Origin: Mycobacterium lacus
Lineage (GTDB): Bacteria > Actinomycetota > Actinomycetes > Mycobacteriales > Mycobacteriaceae
Length of the DNA stretch: 64,000 nucleotides
Reading direction: 5' to 3'
Assembly (NCBI RefSeq): GCF_010731535.1
Contig: NZ_AP022581.1
Span: 2,675,952 to 2,739,951 of the forward strand
Part shown: positions 7,336 to 15,867 of the stretch, one piece after another
How positions within the stretch are numbered: position 1 is the stretch's first letter
Layout: each line of letters opens with the position of its first letter
Notes under the pieces: generated by a model
What the model was told of the DNA's origin: nothing
Database searches by the model: none
The model's input: only the letters and a program-made list of their open reading frames with translations
Program-made: the position numbers and the translations under genes

Positions 7336-9533
7336 GACCGCTCCGACAATCGGTAGATCGGCTCGTCTGTTCCGTCGACCGAGATCGTGCCGGCCGGCGT
7401 GAACTGGCGCACGTCCCTCATCACCTCGTACACGTGGGAGGTGACGTAGATGCCGGGTTGGGGTGAGCCGCTGTGCATCTGGTAAGCCAGGCTCACCGCG
7501 GCACCCCACATGTCGTAGACAACACTCGACCGGCCAACCAGCCCGCTGATGACATCGCCGGTGTTGATGCCGACCCGCAAGCGCAGCTCATGGCCGGTCT
7601 GGCGATTGAACCGTTCGATGATGCGCCGCATTTCGAGGGCGAAGTCGACCGTCCGGGCGATGTTGTCCAGCCGCGGCGTGGTGATCCCGCAGCTCGCCAG
7701 ATAGCCATTGTGCAGCGTGCGAATCCGTTCGACGCCAAGGGATTCCGCGGCCGAATCGAACTGTCGGACCAGTTCGTCGACGATCCCGACCAGCTCGTTA
7801 CCGGATAGGTCGCTAGAGATCTCGTCGAGCCCCAGGATGTCGGCGAACAGAACGGTGACGTCCTGGTGCTCCTGGGCAATGGTTTGTTCGCCATCGCGAT
7901 AACGCTGCACGACCGGCTCCGGCATCATCGACAACAACAGGCGGTCGTTTTCCCGGCGCTGCTCGTTGAGTAGCTCCTCTTTGATCTCCAGGTTCCGGCT
8001 CATTTCGTTGAAAGCCGCTGTAAGGTCACCGATTTCGTCGTGTGACGTCACGGGAATCGTGACGTCGTAGTCGCCTGCGCTGATCCGTTGCGTGCCGGCC
8101 TCCAGCCGCCGGATCGGCCGTACCATCGCCTGGGCGATCAGCATCGAGGCCACACAGATGACGACGATCATCCCCACCGTGACCAGCACGAGGGCCCTGC
8201 TGAACGCCGCTACCGCCGCAAACGCCTCGGAGTTGTCCCGCGTCGCCAGGATGGACCAGTGCAGGTCCGAGTTCGACACGGTCAACGGCGCGTAGGCCTC
8301 CAGTTCTTTGTTGCCCGTGTAGTCGGTATCGGACACCGTTCCGGTCTGCCCGCGTTGCGCGGCACGCAAACCTTCGCTGGCTACGGGCTGCAACAGCGTC
8401 GTGCCCCCAATTTGGATGGCTCGGTTCACCACGTCGGCCGGGGTGCCCGCGGCCACCGCCTGCCGCTGATATTCCTTGGGATCCTGCAGGAAAAGCCTGG
8501 AATCGGATCGCATCAAACTGTCCGGACCGGCCAGGAATGTCTCCGTCCCATCGCCCACGCCGGCGGTTTGCCACTGCTTGTTGGCGGTCATGATCTTGTT
8601 GATCTTGGCGATCGGCAACGGGAGCGCAAAGACGCCCTCGGCCCTGCCGCCCACCTCGACCGGCGCCACCAACCACGCCGTCGGCACGTCGAGCTGGGGC
8701 TGATACGGCTTGAAGTCGGTGATCCAGGTGAAGTCAACAACGTTGGCGCCCAACGCCTTAAGGTAGGCGTCGCGCAAATTGGATTCCCGATACGGCCCCG
8801 TCAAGATGTTGGTGCCCAGGTCCGGATCTTTGCTCAGGCTGTAGACGATGTTGCCCCGGGTATCCAGCAACACGGCATCGTCGTAATCGAACCGGCTGAC
8901 GATTTCCCGGAAATAGCCATTGAAGCGCGCGTTGGCGGCCGACCATGCACTGCCATCGCCGGCGTCGTCAAGGCGCATCGAATCTTGGTCAGAGGCAAAG
9001 GGCGCGGTGTAGTACGCCTGGAGGTACTTCTGCGCGGGAGCGGTTGGCAGCAGCGCGTTGATGTCGAGTTTTTCACCAGTCGCGCGTTCGACGGGTTTGA
9101 TGAGTTCGTTGTTGTAATAGTTGACAATCGCCTGTTGCTGCGTGGGGTTGATCGTTGCATCGGCCAGTTGATCGAAGCCAGCGGTGAATTGGGCGACCGC
9201 ATCGATCACCGTCAATCCACGGGCATAAATGACCAGCGAATTCGTCAGGTCGGAAAACAACGTCTCCACAGCCCGTTTCTGCGACTCGCGCAACTCGATC
9301 AACCGTTCGTAGGCCGCCGCCTTCAGTGAGCCGCGGCCGGCTTGGTAGCCGACGACAACGATCGCCGCCACCGACACGATGCTCGACAGCAGCAGCAGCA
9401 CCATGAGCTTGGATTGGATGCTCGCCCGGAAATGCGGCCGACGGCGACGCCCACCTCTGTTGGTCTTGTGGGTCTTGCTCTCCTCGGCCGGGGCCGCTTC
9501 GGCCTCCACCTCTGTAAGCTCGCCCGAGGTCAA
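7332..9533 (-). CDS. Receptor-type class III adenylate cyclase, degenerate active site
   Basis: Predicted 733 residues: a basic cytoplasmic tail (1-42), membrane helix 1 (~43-64), a ~380-residue extracellular Cache-like sensor, helix 2 (~446-469), HAMP (from 470), a signalling helix and a cyclase homology domain (~559 on). The first metal Asp (FADI, D565) and purine-selecting Asp (YDMWG, D674) remain. The second metal Asp, the substrate Lys and the transition-state Asn and Arg are replaced (N609, R605, S681, Q685 in my alignment). The start TTG at 9533 is chosen because AAGGAGG precedes it by 8 nt; the length then matches the ~730 residues of Rv2435c. It is divergent from rbsK and coupled to the MscS gene. 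Confidence 0.88.
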   Translation of the reverse strand: MTSGELTEVEAEAAPAEESKTHKTNRGGRRRRPHFRASIQSKLMVLLLLSSIVSVAAIVVVGYQAGRGSLKAAAYERLIELRESQKRAVETLFSDLTNSLVIYARGLTVIDAVAQFTAGFDQLADATINPTQQQAIVNYYNNELIKPVERATGEKLDINALLPTAPAQKYLQAYYTAPFASDQDSMRLDDAGDGSAWSAANARFNGYFREIVSRFDYDDAVLLDTRGNIVYSLSKDPDLGTNILTGPYRESNLRDAYLKALGANVVDFTWITDFKPYQPQLDVPTAWLVAPVEVGGRAEGVFALPLPIAKINKIMTANKQWQTAGVGDGTETFLAGPDSLMRSDSRLFLQDPKEYQRQAVAAGTPADVVNRAIQIGGTTLLQPVASEGLRAAQRGQTGTVSDTDYTGNKELEAYAPLTVSNSDLHWSILATRDNSEAFAAVAAFSRALVLVTVGMIVVICVASMLIAQAMVRPIRRLEAGTQRISAGDYDVTIPVTSHDEIGDLTAAFNEMSRNLEIKEELLNEQRRENDRLLLSMMPEPVVQRYRDGEQTIAQEHQDVTVLFADILGLDEISSDLSGNELVGIVDELVRQFDSAAESLGVERIRTLHNGYLASCGITTPRLDNIARTVDFALEMRRIIERFNRQTGHELRLRVGINTGDVISGLVGRSSVVYDMWGAAVSLAYQMHSGSPQPGIYVTSHVYEVMRDVRQFTPAGTISVDGTDEPIYRLSERS

Positions 9534-9638
9534 ATCGCCGTCCTCCTTCGCGGCCAGGATTGCGCATCTATCACGCAGCAGACTAACGCGCCAACCCGAA
9601 CGTCGGGACAGCTCGGCGAATCGAAATGCGGCTGCGGC

Positions 9639-9652
9639 TAACGTCGGTGGAA
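9639..9652 (+). promoter_or_regulatory. Candidate leaderless -10 element of rbsK
   Basis: TAACGT (9639-9644) matches TANNNT and ends 7 nt before the rbsK ATG at 9652, so the transcript would begin at or next to the start codon. The intergenic space between the divergent cyclase and rbsK starts is 118 bp. Confidence 0.4.
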
Positions 9653-10533
9653 TGGCAACGCGAGTGTGCGTGGTGGGCAGCGTGAACATGGACCTGACGT
9701 TGGAAGTGGCCAGCCTGCCGCGCCCGGGCGAGACGGTGCTGGCGTCGTCGTTGAGCCGCGCACCCGGCGGCAAGGGCGCCAATCAGGCGGTGGCCGCCGC
9801 GCGGGCAGGCGCCCAGGTGCGCTTCGTCGGCGCGTTGGGTGACGACCCGGCCGCCGACCAATTGCGCGCGCACCTGCAGGCCAACGGCGTCGGGCTGGAC
9901 GGAACCATCACCGTGCCCGGACCAAGTGGGGCCGCGATCATCGTGGCCGATGCCCACGCCGAGAACACCATCGTGGTGGCACCCGGCGCCAACGCCCGCC
10001 TGACGGTGACCCCGGCGGTGGTCGCCGATTGCGAGGTGTTGTTGACCCAGCTCGAGATACCGGTGGCGGCGGCAGTAACCGCGGCGCGGGCCGCGCGCTC
10101 GGCCGGCGCGGTCGTCATGGTCAACGCTTCGCCGGCCGGCCACGACAAACGGCAACTTGCGCGACTGGCGGCGGTCGCCGACGTCGTGATCGCAAACGCG
10201 ACCGAGGCGAGCGAATGGTCCTGGCAGCCAACCCACTTCGTGGTCACCCAGGGCGCGCGCGGCGCCCGCTACCTCGGCGTGGACGGCGAGTTCGAGGTGC
10301 CCGCCCCTACGGTGACGGCGGTGGACACCACCGGGGCCGGCGACGTGTTCGCCGGGGTGCTGGCCGCGAGTTGGCCGCGCAACCGGGGTGCAAACCCGGC
10401 GTCAAGGGCCGAGCGGATGCGCGCGCTGCGGCGGGCCTGCGCGGCAGCCGCACTGTCGACGCTGGCGTCCGGCGCCGGTGACTGCGCACCCAACATCGAA
10501 GCGATCGACGCACTATGCGACGGGAGGAGCTGA
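9652..10533 (+). CDS. rbsK: Ribokinase (PfkB family)
   Basis: A 293-residue PfkB sugar kinase expected to phosphorylate ribose at O5 with ATP. The N-terminal signature VGSVNMDL, the GGKGANQAVAAA motif and the C-terminal DTTGAGDVFAGVLA motif (anion hole and catalytic Asp) are all present. The ATG at 9652 (MATRVCVVGS) matches the family start; upstream codons in the frame overlap the divergent cyclase gene. The stop shares a base with a following ATG (TGATG at 10531-10535), which opens a decayed reading frame. The exact sugar (ribose or another pentose) cannot be fixed from sequence. Confidence 0.92.
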   Translation: MATRVCVVGSVNMDLTLEVASLPRPGETVLASSLSRAPGGKGANQAVAAARAGAQVRFVGALGDDPAADQLRAHLQANGVGLDGTITVPGPSGAAIIVADAHAENTIVVAPGANARLTVTPAVVADCEVLLTQLEIPVAAAVTAARAARSAGAVVMVNASPAGHDKRQLARLAAVADVVIANATEASEWSWQPTHFVVTQGARGARYLGVDGEFEVPAPTVTAVDTTGAGDVFAGVLAASWPRNRGANPASRAERMRALRRACAAAALSTLASGAGDCAPNIEAIDALCDGRS

Positions 10534-10728
10534 TGTCCGCGACCACGGCCGCCGGCAGTGCCCGGTGTGGTGGTCGTCTTCGCGCTGTCGATGCCAACTC
10601 ACACCCCGATTCTGCAGTGGGCCAACAGTATTGCACCCATCCGGGTCATGCGGGCACACCTCGCTGGTGCACACCGGCGTGGTCGGTTGGCTGCGCGGTG
10701 TCGGACGGATCCGCTAGGGCGCTGCTGA
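10533..10728 (+). pseudogene. Frameshifted remnant of a small ORF after rbsK
   Basis: An ATG at 10533, coupled to the rbsK stop with a GGAGG ribosome site, opens a protein-like frame for about 11 codons. The plausible continuation then lies in the +1 frame from 10567 (VVVVFALSMPTHTPILQW, then NSIAPIRVM) and stops at 10728. The hydrophobic start of the second part looks like a membrane segment. In M. tuberculosis a small membrane-protein gene (Rv2437) follows rbsK; whether this is its remnant I cannot verify. It could also be non-coding. Confidence 0.4.
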
Positions 10729-11142
10729 TTTGGCCACTAGATCGGTGGTGTCCTGGGCGAGGGTAGTCACATCGGCCCCACGAATCCGTGGGTCGAGCCG
10801 GTACACAGTGTGCTCGCCTCACAGCGACAACGTAAGGCACGCAAGGGATTTGTCGCTGCGAGGCGGGCACAACGAACACCCTAACCCGAGGAGACGAGCG
10901 TGACTGCTGTGACCACCTGGCCGTTGCGCCGAACAACTAGGGGGTACGACATCAGCAGCGTTCTAGGCGGGGCGCGCGGCGTACGTCGAGCAGCCGCGCA
11001 TCGTTCGGGCCGGCGATCTCCGCGGTGTCTCGGGTCGCACACGGTCCACGATGGCCCCGGCGTCAACAGCAGCTCGTAGAGCGGCGACTGGAGCAGCGCG
11101 GACTCCCCGGGGTTATCTGCCGTTCGAAAGCAACAAACCGCG
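10729..11142. other. Decayed spacer between convergent rbsK and nadE
   Basis: I see no intact gene here. On the minus strand a protein-like stretch (SPLYELLLTPGPSWTVCDPR) runs from about 11090 and seems to continue in another frame (DTAEIAGPNDARLLDVRRAP), ending near 10960. This suggests a second frameshifted remnant. A large imperfect inverted repeat lies at 10809-10871. Confidence 0.4.
10809..10871. repeat. Imperfect 22-bp inverted repeat between rbsK and nadE
   Basis: Arms at 10809-10830 and 10850-10871 pair with two mismatches around a 19-nt loop; the inner core CAGCGACAA/TTGTCGCTG is exact. Placed between convergent genes, it could be a bidirectional terminator or the remains of an inserted element. 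Confidence 0.6.
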
Positions 11143-13185
11143 CTAACTCTCCGGCACCTCGCGCTCGATCTCGTCGAGCCAGATTTGCGCCGACATATCC
11201 GACGGAGCGCGCCAGTCGCCGCGCGGCGACAACGAACCGCCGTGCGAAACCTTGGGCCCGTTGGGCAATGCCGAGCGTTTGAACTGGCTGAACGAATAGA
11301 ACCGCTGGACGAAAACCTGCAGCCAATGCCGGATCTCCGCCAGCGAAAAGGACGGTCGCTTCTCCTCCGGGAAGCCGGGCGGCCAATTGCCCCGCTCGGG
11401 GTCGCTCCACGCATGCCAGGCCAAAAAAGCGATCTTCGACGGCCGGAATCCGTAGCGCAGCACACAGAACAGCGAAAAGTCTTGCAGCACATAAGGCCCA
11501 ACCGTGGATTCGCTGCGCTGAATCTCTTCGTCCGCACCGGTGGGTACGAGTTCGGGGGTGATCTCGGTGTCGAGGACGGACTGCAGCGTCGCACTGACCT
11601 CGTCGTCGAACTGGCCCGACGAGATGACCCACCGGATCAGGTGCTGGATCAGCGTCTTGGGAACCCCGCCGTTGACGTTGTAGTGCGACATGTGGTCGCC
11701 GACACCGTATGTCGACCATCCCAGCGCCAACTCCGACAGGTCGCCGGTGCCCAGCACGATGCCGCCGCGCTGGTTGGCCAGCCGGAACAGGTAGTCGGTG
11801 CGCAGGCCGGCCTGGATGTTCTCGAAGGTGACGTCGTAGATTTTCTCTCCGCGGGAAAACGGGTGACCGATGTTGGCGAGCATCAATTCGGCGGTGTCGC
11901 GGATGTCGATCTCCTCGAAGGTGACGCCCAGCGCGCGTGACAACCGAATCGCATTCTTCTTGGTGCGGTCGCCGGTGGCGAAGCCCGGCAACGTGAATGC
12001 CAGGATGTCGCTGCGCGGACGGCCTTCGCGGTCCATCGCGCGAGCCGCGACGATCAGCGCGTGCGTCGAGTCCAGCCCCCCGGACACGCCGATGACCACC
12101 TTGGGGTAGCGCAGCGCCCGCAGCCGCTGCTCGAGTCCGGAAACCTGGATGTTGTAGGCCTCGTAGCAATCCTGTTGCAGCCGTTGCGGGTCGGCCGGGA
12201 CGAAGGGAAAGCGCTCGACCGCCCGTCGCAGCCCGATGTCGCCGGACGGCGGGTCGAGCCGGAACTCGATGCGCCGGAACGATTCCGCCAACGCCCGGTG
12301 GTGGCGTCGGTTGTCGTCGAAGGTGCCCATCCGCAGCCGCTCCGACCGGAGCAGCTCCGTGTCGACGTCGGCGACGCTGCGGCGCTCCCCCCTGGGGAAG
12401 CGTTCGGACTGCGCGAGCAGCACCCCGTTCTCCCAGATCATCGTCTGGCCGTCCCAGGCCAGATCGGTCGTCGACTCACCCTCCCCCGCGGCCGCATAGA
12501 CGTAGGCGGCCAGACACCGCGCCGACGCCGAGCGGGCCAGCAGGCGGCGATCCTCGGCGCGACCGATCGTGATCGGGCTGCCGGACAGGTTGGCCAGCAC
12601 GGTCGCCCCGGCCAGCGCCGCCTCGGCGCTGGGCGGCACCGGCACGAACATGTCCTCGCAGATTTCGGCGTGCAGCACGAAGCCGGGCAGGTCCGACGCG
12701 GCGAACAGCAGGTCAGGGCCGAACGGTGCCTGGGTATCGCCGATCCGGATGGTGCCGTACTCGCCGTCCCCGGGTGCGACCTGGCGTCGCTCGTAGAACT
12801 CTCGGTAGGTGGGCAGATACGACTTCGGGGACACACCGAGCACGACACCGCGGTGGATGACCACCGCGGTGTTGTAGATACGGTGCCGGCGCCGCAGCGG
12901 CGCGCCGACCACCAGAACCGGTAATAGCTCGGTGGACGCGGCGACGATGTCGAGCACTGCGTCCTCGACCGCGTCGAGCAGGGCATCCTGCAGCAACACG
13001 TCCTCGATGGAATAGCCCGACAACGTCAGTTCGGGAAACACCGCCAGCGCTGCCCCGTCGTCATGGCAGGCGCGCGCCAACCCCAACACCGACGCCGCGT
13101 TGGACGCCGGGTCACCAATAGTGGTGTGGTGCGTGCACGCGGCAACGCGCACGAACCCGTGCGCATAGGCGGAATAGAAGCTCAT
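11143..13185 (-). CDS. nadE: Glutamine-dependent NAD synthetase
   Basis: A 680-residue two-domain enzyme that amidates deamido-NAD to NAD using glutamine-derived ammonia. The N-terminal nitrilase-like glutaminase has its Glu ([10 protein letters not shown]), Lys ([12 protein letters not shown]) and Cys ([11 protein letters not shown]). The synthetase domain carries the PP-loop GVSGGLDST and ends in [10 protein letters not shown]. The start ATG at 13185 gives [15 protein letters not shown]; the length is close to the M. tuberculosis enzyme (679). With nadD at the left edge, it is the second gene of NAD synthesis in this window. A NAD-consuming sirtuin is divergently encoded 72 bp away. Confidence 0.96.
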   Translation of the reverse strand: MSFYSAYAHGFVRVAACTHHTTIGDPASNAASVLGLARACHDDGAALAVFPELTLSGYSIEDVLLQDALLDAVEDAVLDIVAASTELLPVLVVGAPLRRRHRIYNTAVVIHRGVVLGVSPKSYLPTYREFYERRQVAPGDGEYGTIRIGDTQAPFGPDLLFAASDLPGFVLHAEICEDMFVPVPPSAEAALAGATVLANLSGSPITIGRAEDRRLLARSASARCLAAYVYAAAGEGESTTDLAWDGQTMIWENGVLLAQSERFPRGERRSVADVDTELLRSERLRMGTFDDNRRHHRALAESFRRIEFRLDPPSGDIGLRRAVERFPFVPADPQRLQQDCYEAYNIQVSGLEQRLRALRYPKVVIGVSGGLDSTHALIVAARAMDREGRPRSDILAFTLPGFATGDRTKKNAIRLSRALGVTFEEIDIRDTAELMLANIGHPFSRGEKIYDVTFENIQAGLRTDYLFRLANQRGGIVLGTGDLSELALGWSTYGVGDHMSHYNVNGGVPKTLIQHLIRWVISSGQFDDEVSATLQSVLDTEITPELVPTGADEEIQRSESTVGPYVLQDFSLFCVLRYGFRPSKIAFLAWHAWSDPERGNWPPGFPEEKRPSFSLAEIRHWLQVFVQRFYSFSQFKRSALPNGPKVSHGGSLSPRGDWRAPSDMSAQIWLDEIEREVPES

Positions 13186-13244
13186 TGCCCTCCATTGTCG
13201 CGTCCCGTCGGTCAAGATCGGGTGACGGGTCCTCAACGAATGCC

Positions 13245-13258
13245 TACGCTCGGTTCCG
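13245..13258 (+). promoter_or_regulatory. Leaderless -10 element of the sirtuin gene
   Basis: TACGCT (13245-13250) fits TANNNT and ends 7 nt before GTG at 13258. This favours that GTG over the in-frame ATG at 13240, which would lie upstream of the -10 element. Confidence 0.45.
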
Positions 13259-14118
13259 TGCAATGCCCCGAACTCGTCGCGGTGCTGGCCGGTCGCCGGG
13301 TCGCGGTGCTCACGGGCGCGGGGATTTCCACGGACTCGGGTATCCCCGACTACCGGGGCCCCGATTCGCCGCCGAGCAACCCCATGACGATCCAACAGTT
13401 CACGTCGGATCCGGCGTTCCGGCAGCGGTACTGGGCACGCAACCACGTCGGCTGGCGGCACATGGACAACACCCGGCCCAATGCCGGCCACCGGGCGTTG
13501 GCCGCGCTGGAGCACGCCGGTGTGGTGACGGGTGTGGTCACGCAGAACGTGGACCTGCTGCACACCAAGGCCGGCAGCCACAACGTGGTCAACCTGCACG
13601 GCACCTACGCCTGGGTGACGTGCCTGGGCTGCGGCTACACCATGAGCCGAGCCGCGCTGGCCAACCGGCTCGAAGCGCTCAACCCGGGTTTCATCTCACG
13701 CGCCGAAGCCGTCGGTGAGCTGGCGGTGGCACCCGACGCCGACGCCGTCGTCGCCTCGGCGGCCGATACCGCGTCGTTCCGCTACCTCGACTGTCCGACC
13801 TGCGTCGGCATGCTCAAGCCCGACATCGTCTATTTCGGCGAGAATGTGCCTAAAGAGCGCGTCGCCCAAGCGTATTCACTCGTTGATGAGGCCGATGCGC
13901 TGCTGGTCGCGGGTTCGTCGCTCACCGTGTTCTCCGGCTACCGGTTCGTACGCCACGCCGCGGCGCTCGGAATCCCGATCGCGATCATCAACCGCGGCCG
14001 CACCCGAGGCGACGACCTGGCCACCGTCAAGGTCGACGGCGGCTGTTCGGAACTGCTGGCATTGCTGGCCGACGAGCTCCTACCGTCGGGCGTCACAGAA
14101 CGAACACCGGTGCCCTAA
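13258..14118 (+). CDS. Sirtuin, NAD-dependent protein deacylase
   Basis: A 286-residue Sir2-family enzyme that removes acyl groups from lysine using NAD. Visible motifs: GAGISTDSGIPDYRG (NAD binding), TQNVDLLH, the catalytic His in NLHGTYAWV, four zinc cysteines in CLGCGY and CPTCVG, and KPDIVYFGE. The DSGIPDYRG and QNVDLLH forms recall the class II (SIRT4-like) branch. The start is GTG at 13258 by leaderless spacing; ATG at 13240 would add six residues. It is divergent from nadE and convergent, 8 bp apart, with the PPE gene. I know of no sirtuin at this position in M. tuberculosis, where proB follows nadE, so it belongs to an accessory insertion. Confidence 0.9.
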   Translation: MQCPELVAVLAGRRVAVLTGAGISTDSGIPDYRGPDSPPSNPMTIQQFTSDPAFRQRYWARNHVGWRHMDNTRPNAGHRALAALEHAGVVTGVVTQNVDLLHTKAGSHNVVNLHGTYAWVTCLGCGYTMSRAALANRLEALNPGFISRAEAVGELAVAPDADAVVASAADTASFRYLDCPTCVGMLKPDIVYFGENVPKERVAQAYSLVDEADALLVAGSSLTVFSGYRFVRHAAALGIPIAIINRGRTRGDDLATVKVDGGCSELLALLADELLPSGVTERTPVP

Positions 14119-14126
14119 CCCAGCTT

Positions 14127-15691
14127 TTACGAGCCGCCGATTCCGGTGTTCAAGCTGCCCGAGTTGAAAAGGCCCGCGTTGGAGTCGCCCGAGTTGAAGT
14201 GGCCCGTGTTCCCGGAGCCCGAATTGAAGCCACCCGTGTTGGCGTCGCCCGAGTTGAAGCTGCCGTTGTTGTCGGAGCCGGAGTTCCCAAAGCCCACGTT
14301 GTCGTCGCCCGCGTTGTCGGCGCCAATGTCGTGGGAACCAGCGTTCCCGAAACCGAGGTTGTGGCTGCCCCCGTTCCCGAACCCGATGTTGACGGAGCCC
14401 GCGTTCCAGAAGCCCGTGTTGAAGTCGCCCGAATTCGAGGAGCCGAAGTTACCGTTGCCCGAGTTGAAGACGCCCACGTTGTTGTTGCCGGAGTTGAAAA
14501 ATCCGATGTTGTTGTTGCCCGAGTTCCCGAAGCCGATGTTCCCGAGGCCCGAGTTCAGCTCGCCGATGCCCACCAGGTTGTCGCCCGTGAGCCCAAAGCC
14601 GATGTTGTTGTTGCCATGATTCCCAAAGCCGAGGTTGAGGTCACCGGTGTTGCCGAAGCCCTGCTTAAAGTTACCGGTATTTCCGTAACCCAAGTTGTAG
14701 TCACCCAAATTTCCGAAACCGTTGTTGAGAGTGCCGGTGTCCCCGGCACCAAAATTGGAGAAACCGACGCTTCCGAAGCCTGCCATGAACGATCCGTTAG
14801 CTCCGAAGCCAATGTTTCCGTCGCCGTTGTGGTTTCCGCTGCCTAAGTTGAGGTTGCCGACGTTCCCGTTGCCGATGTTTATGTAGCCGGAGTTTCCATT
14901 GCCCACGTTGAAGAAGCCGAAGTTGCCGCTGCCCAGATTGGCCCGCCCGGAGTTTCCGCCGTCCAGGTTGGCAGTGCCAAGATTTCCGCTACCTAGGTTG
15001 TAGTCGCCAGTGTTGCCGACGCCCAGGTTCCAGGCACCGTTGTTCCCCAGGCCGAGGATCGCCGGGAGTCCGATCGCCTGTGCGGCGGCCGCGGGCGCGG
15101 CGGCCATGCTCGTCGTCTTTGCGGCGCCCGCGAGCGCTGCGGCCACCCCACCGGCTAGGCCCGGGAGGCTCCCCGGCGCCTGCTGCCACGGTGACAGCTG
15201 GGCGGCCACCGCAGCGGCCCCGCCGTGATAGGCCACCATCGCGGCCACATCCTGGGCCCACATTTCCGCGTAAACGCCCTCGGTCGCCGCGATCGCCGGA
15301 GCGAGCAACCCCAACAGGTTCGACCTCACCAGCGACACCAACTGCGTGCGGTTGGCCGCCACCACCAGCGGATGCGCCATCGCCGCCCGCGCCGTCTCAT
15401 AGACCGACGCCGCAGCTTTAGCCTGGGCCGCAGCACGCGACGCTTGGGCCGCCGCGGCGTTGAGCCAACTCGCATACGAGCTGGCCGCAGAAGCCATCGC
15501 CGCCGATGCCGAACCCTGCCATGACGAACCCGCCACCCCCGAAGTCACCGACGAAAACCCGGCAGCCGCCGAACTCAGCTCATCGACCAACCCGGCCCAG
15601 GACTGCGCGGCGGCCAGCAGCGGCGCGCCGGACCCGGACCCGAATAGATCTGCCCCGAAAGGATCTCTGGCGCCAACAGTGAAAAACTCAT
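14127..15691 (-). pseudogene. PPE-family protein, MPTR subgroup, frameshifted near N-terminus
   Basis: The ATG at 15691 gives a good PPE start ([20 protein letters not shown]), but the rest of the PPE domain ([11 protein letters not shown], then [10 protein letters not shown]) is in another frame. One base appears to be missing in the GGTCCGGGTCCGG run near 15629-15640. Reading straight through the downstream frame would need a start near 15800 and an unrelated N-terminus. After the ~180-residue PPE domain comes a long MPTR tail of NxGxGNxG-type pentapeptides ending in NTGIGGS. PPE-MPTR proteins are ESX-5 substrates displayed at the cell surface. The short repeated GGTCC units could reflect slippage, either real or from sequencing. 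Confidence 0.75.
14140..15010 (-). repeat. MPTR pentapeptide-coding repeat tract
   Basis: About 870 bp of degenerate 15-30 bp units encode alternating NxG pentapeptides ([19 protein letters not shown] types), giving a repetitive low-complexity DNA stretch prone to recombination and assembly error. Confidence 0.85.
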
Positions 15692-15867
15692 CCCACTCGT
15701 CCCGTCTTAACCATTCCCCGGCTGCCGCACACGGCACGCCGCATGGCGGCCCTCCCCTCCAAGCAACCTCGGTAACGAGAGACTTTATGGCAACCACCAC
15801 CGGATATCGGCATCTTCAGCAATCCCATCCGCAAACGCCTGCGTGCAAAGGATCGGACGCCGATCGA

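Noticed and set aside
10900..11184. GTG-initiated + strand frame with a GAGGAG site
   Set aside because: It continues without a stop into the antisense strand of nadE and has no protein-like composition.
14146..14846. Long + strand frames with regular ELKxPxL or ARVxxA repeats
   Set aside because: They are mirror images of the PPE MPTR repeats; the periodicity comes from the repetitive PPE codons.
14140..15010. CRISPR-like repetitive array
   Set aside because: Units are 15-30 bp, degenerate and continuous, with no unique spacers; they encode MPTR pentapeptides in frame.
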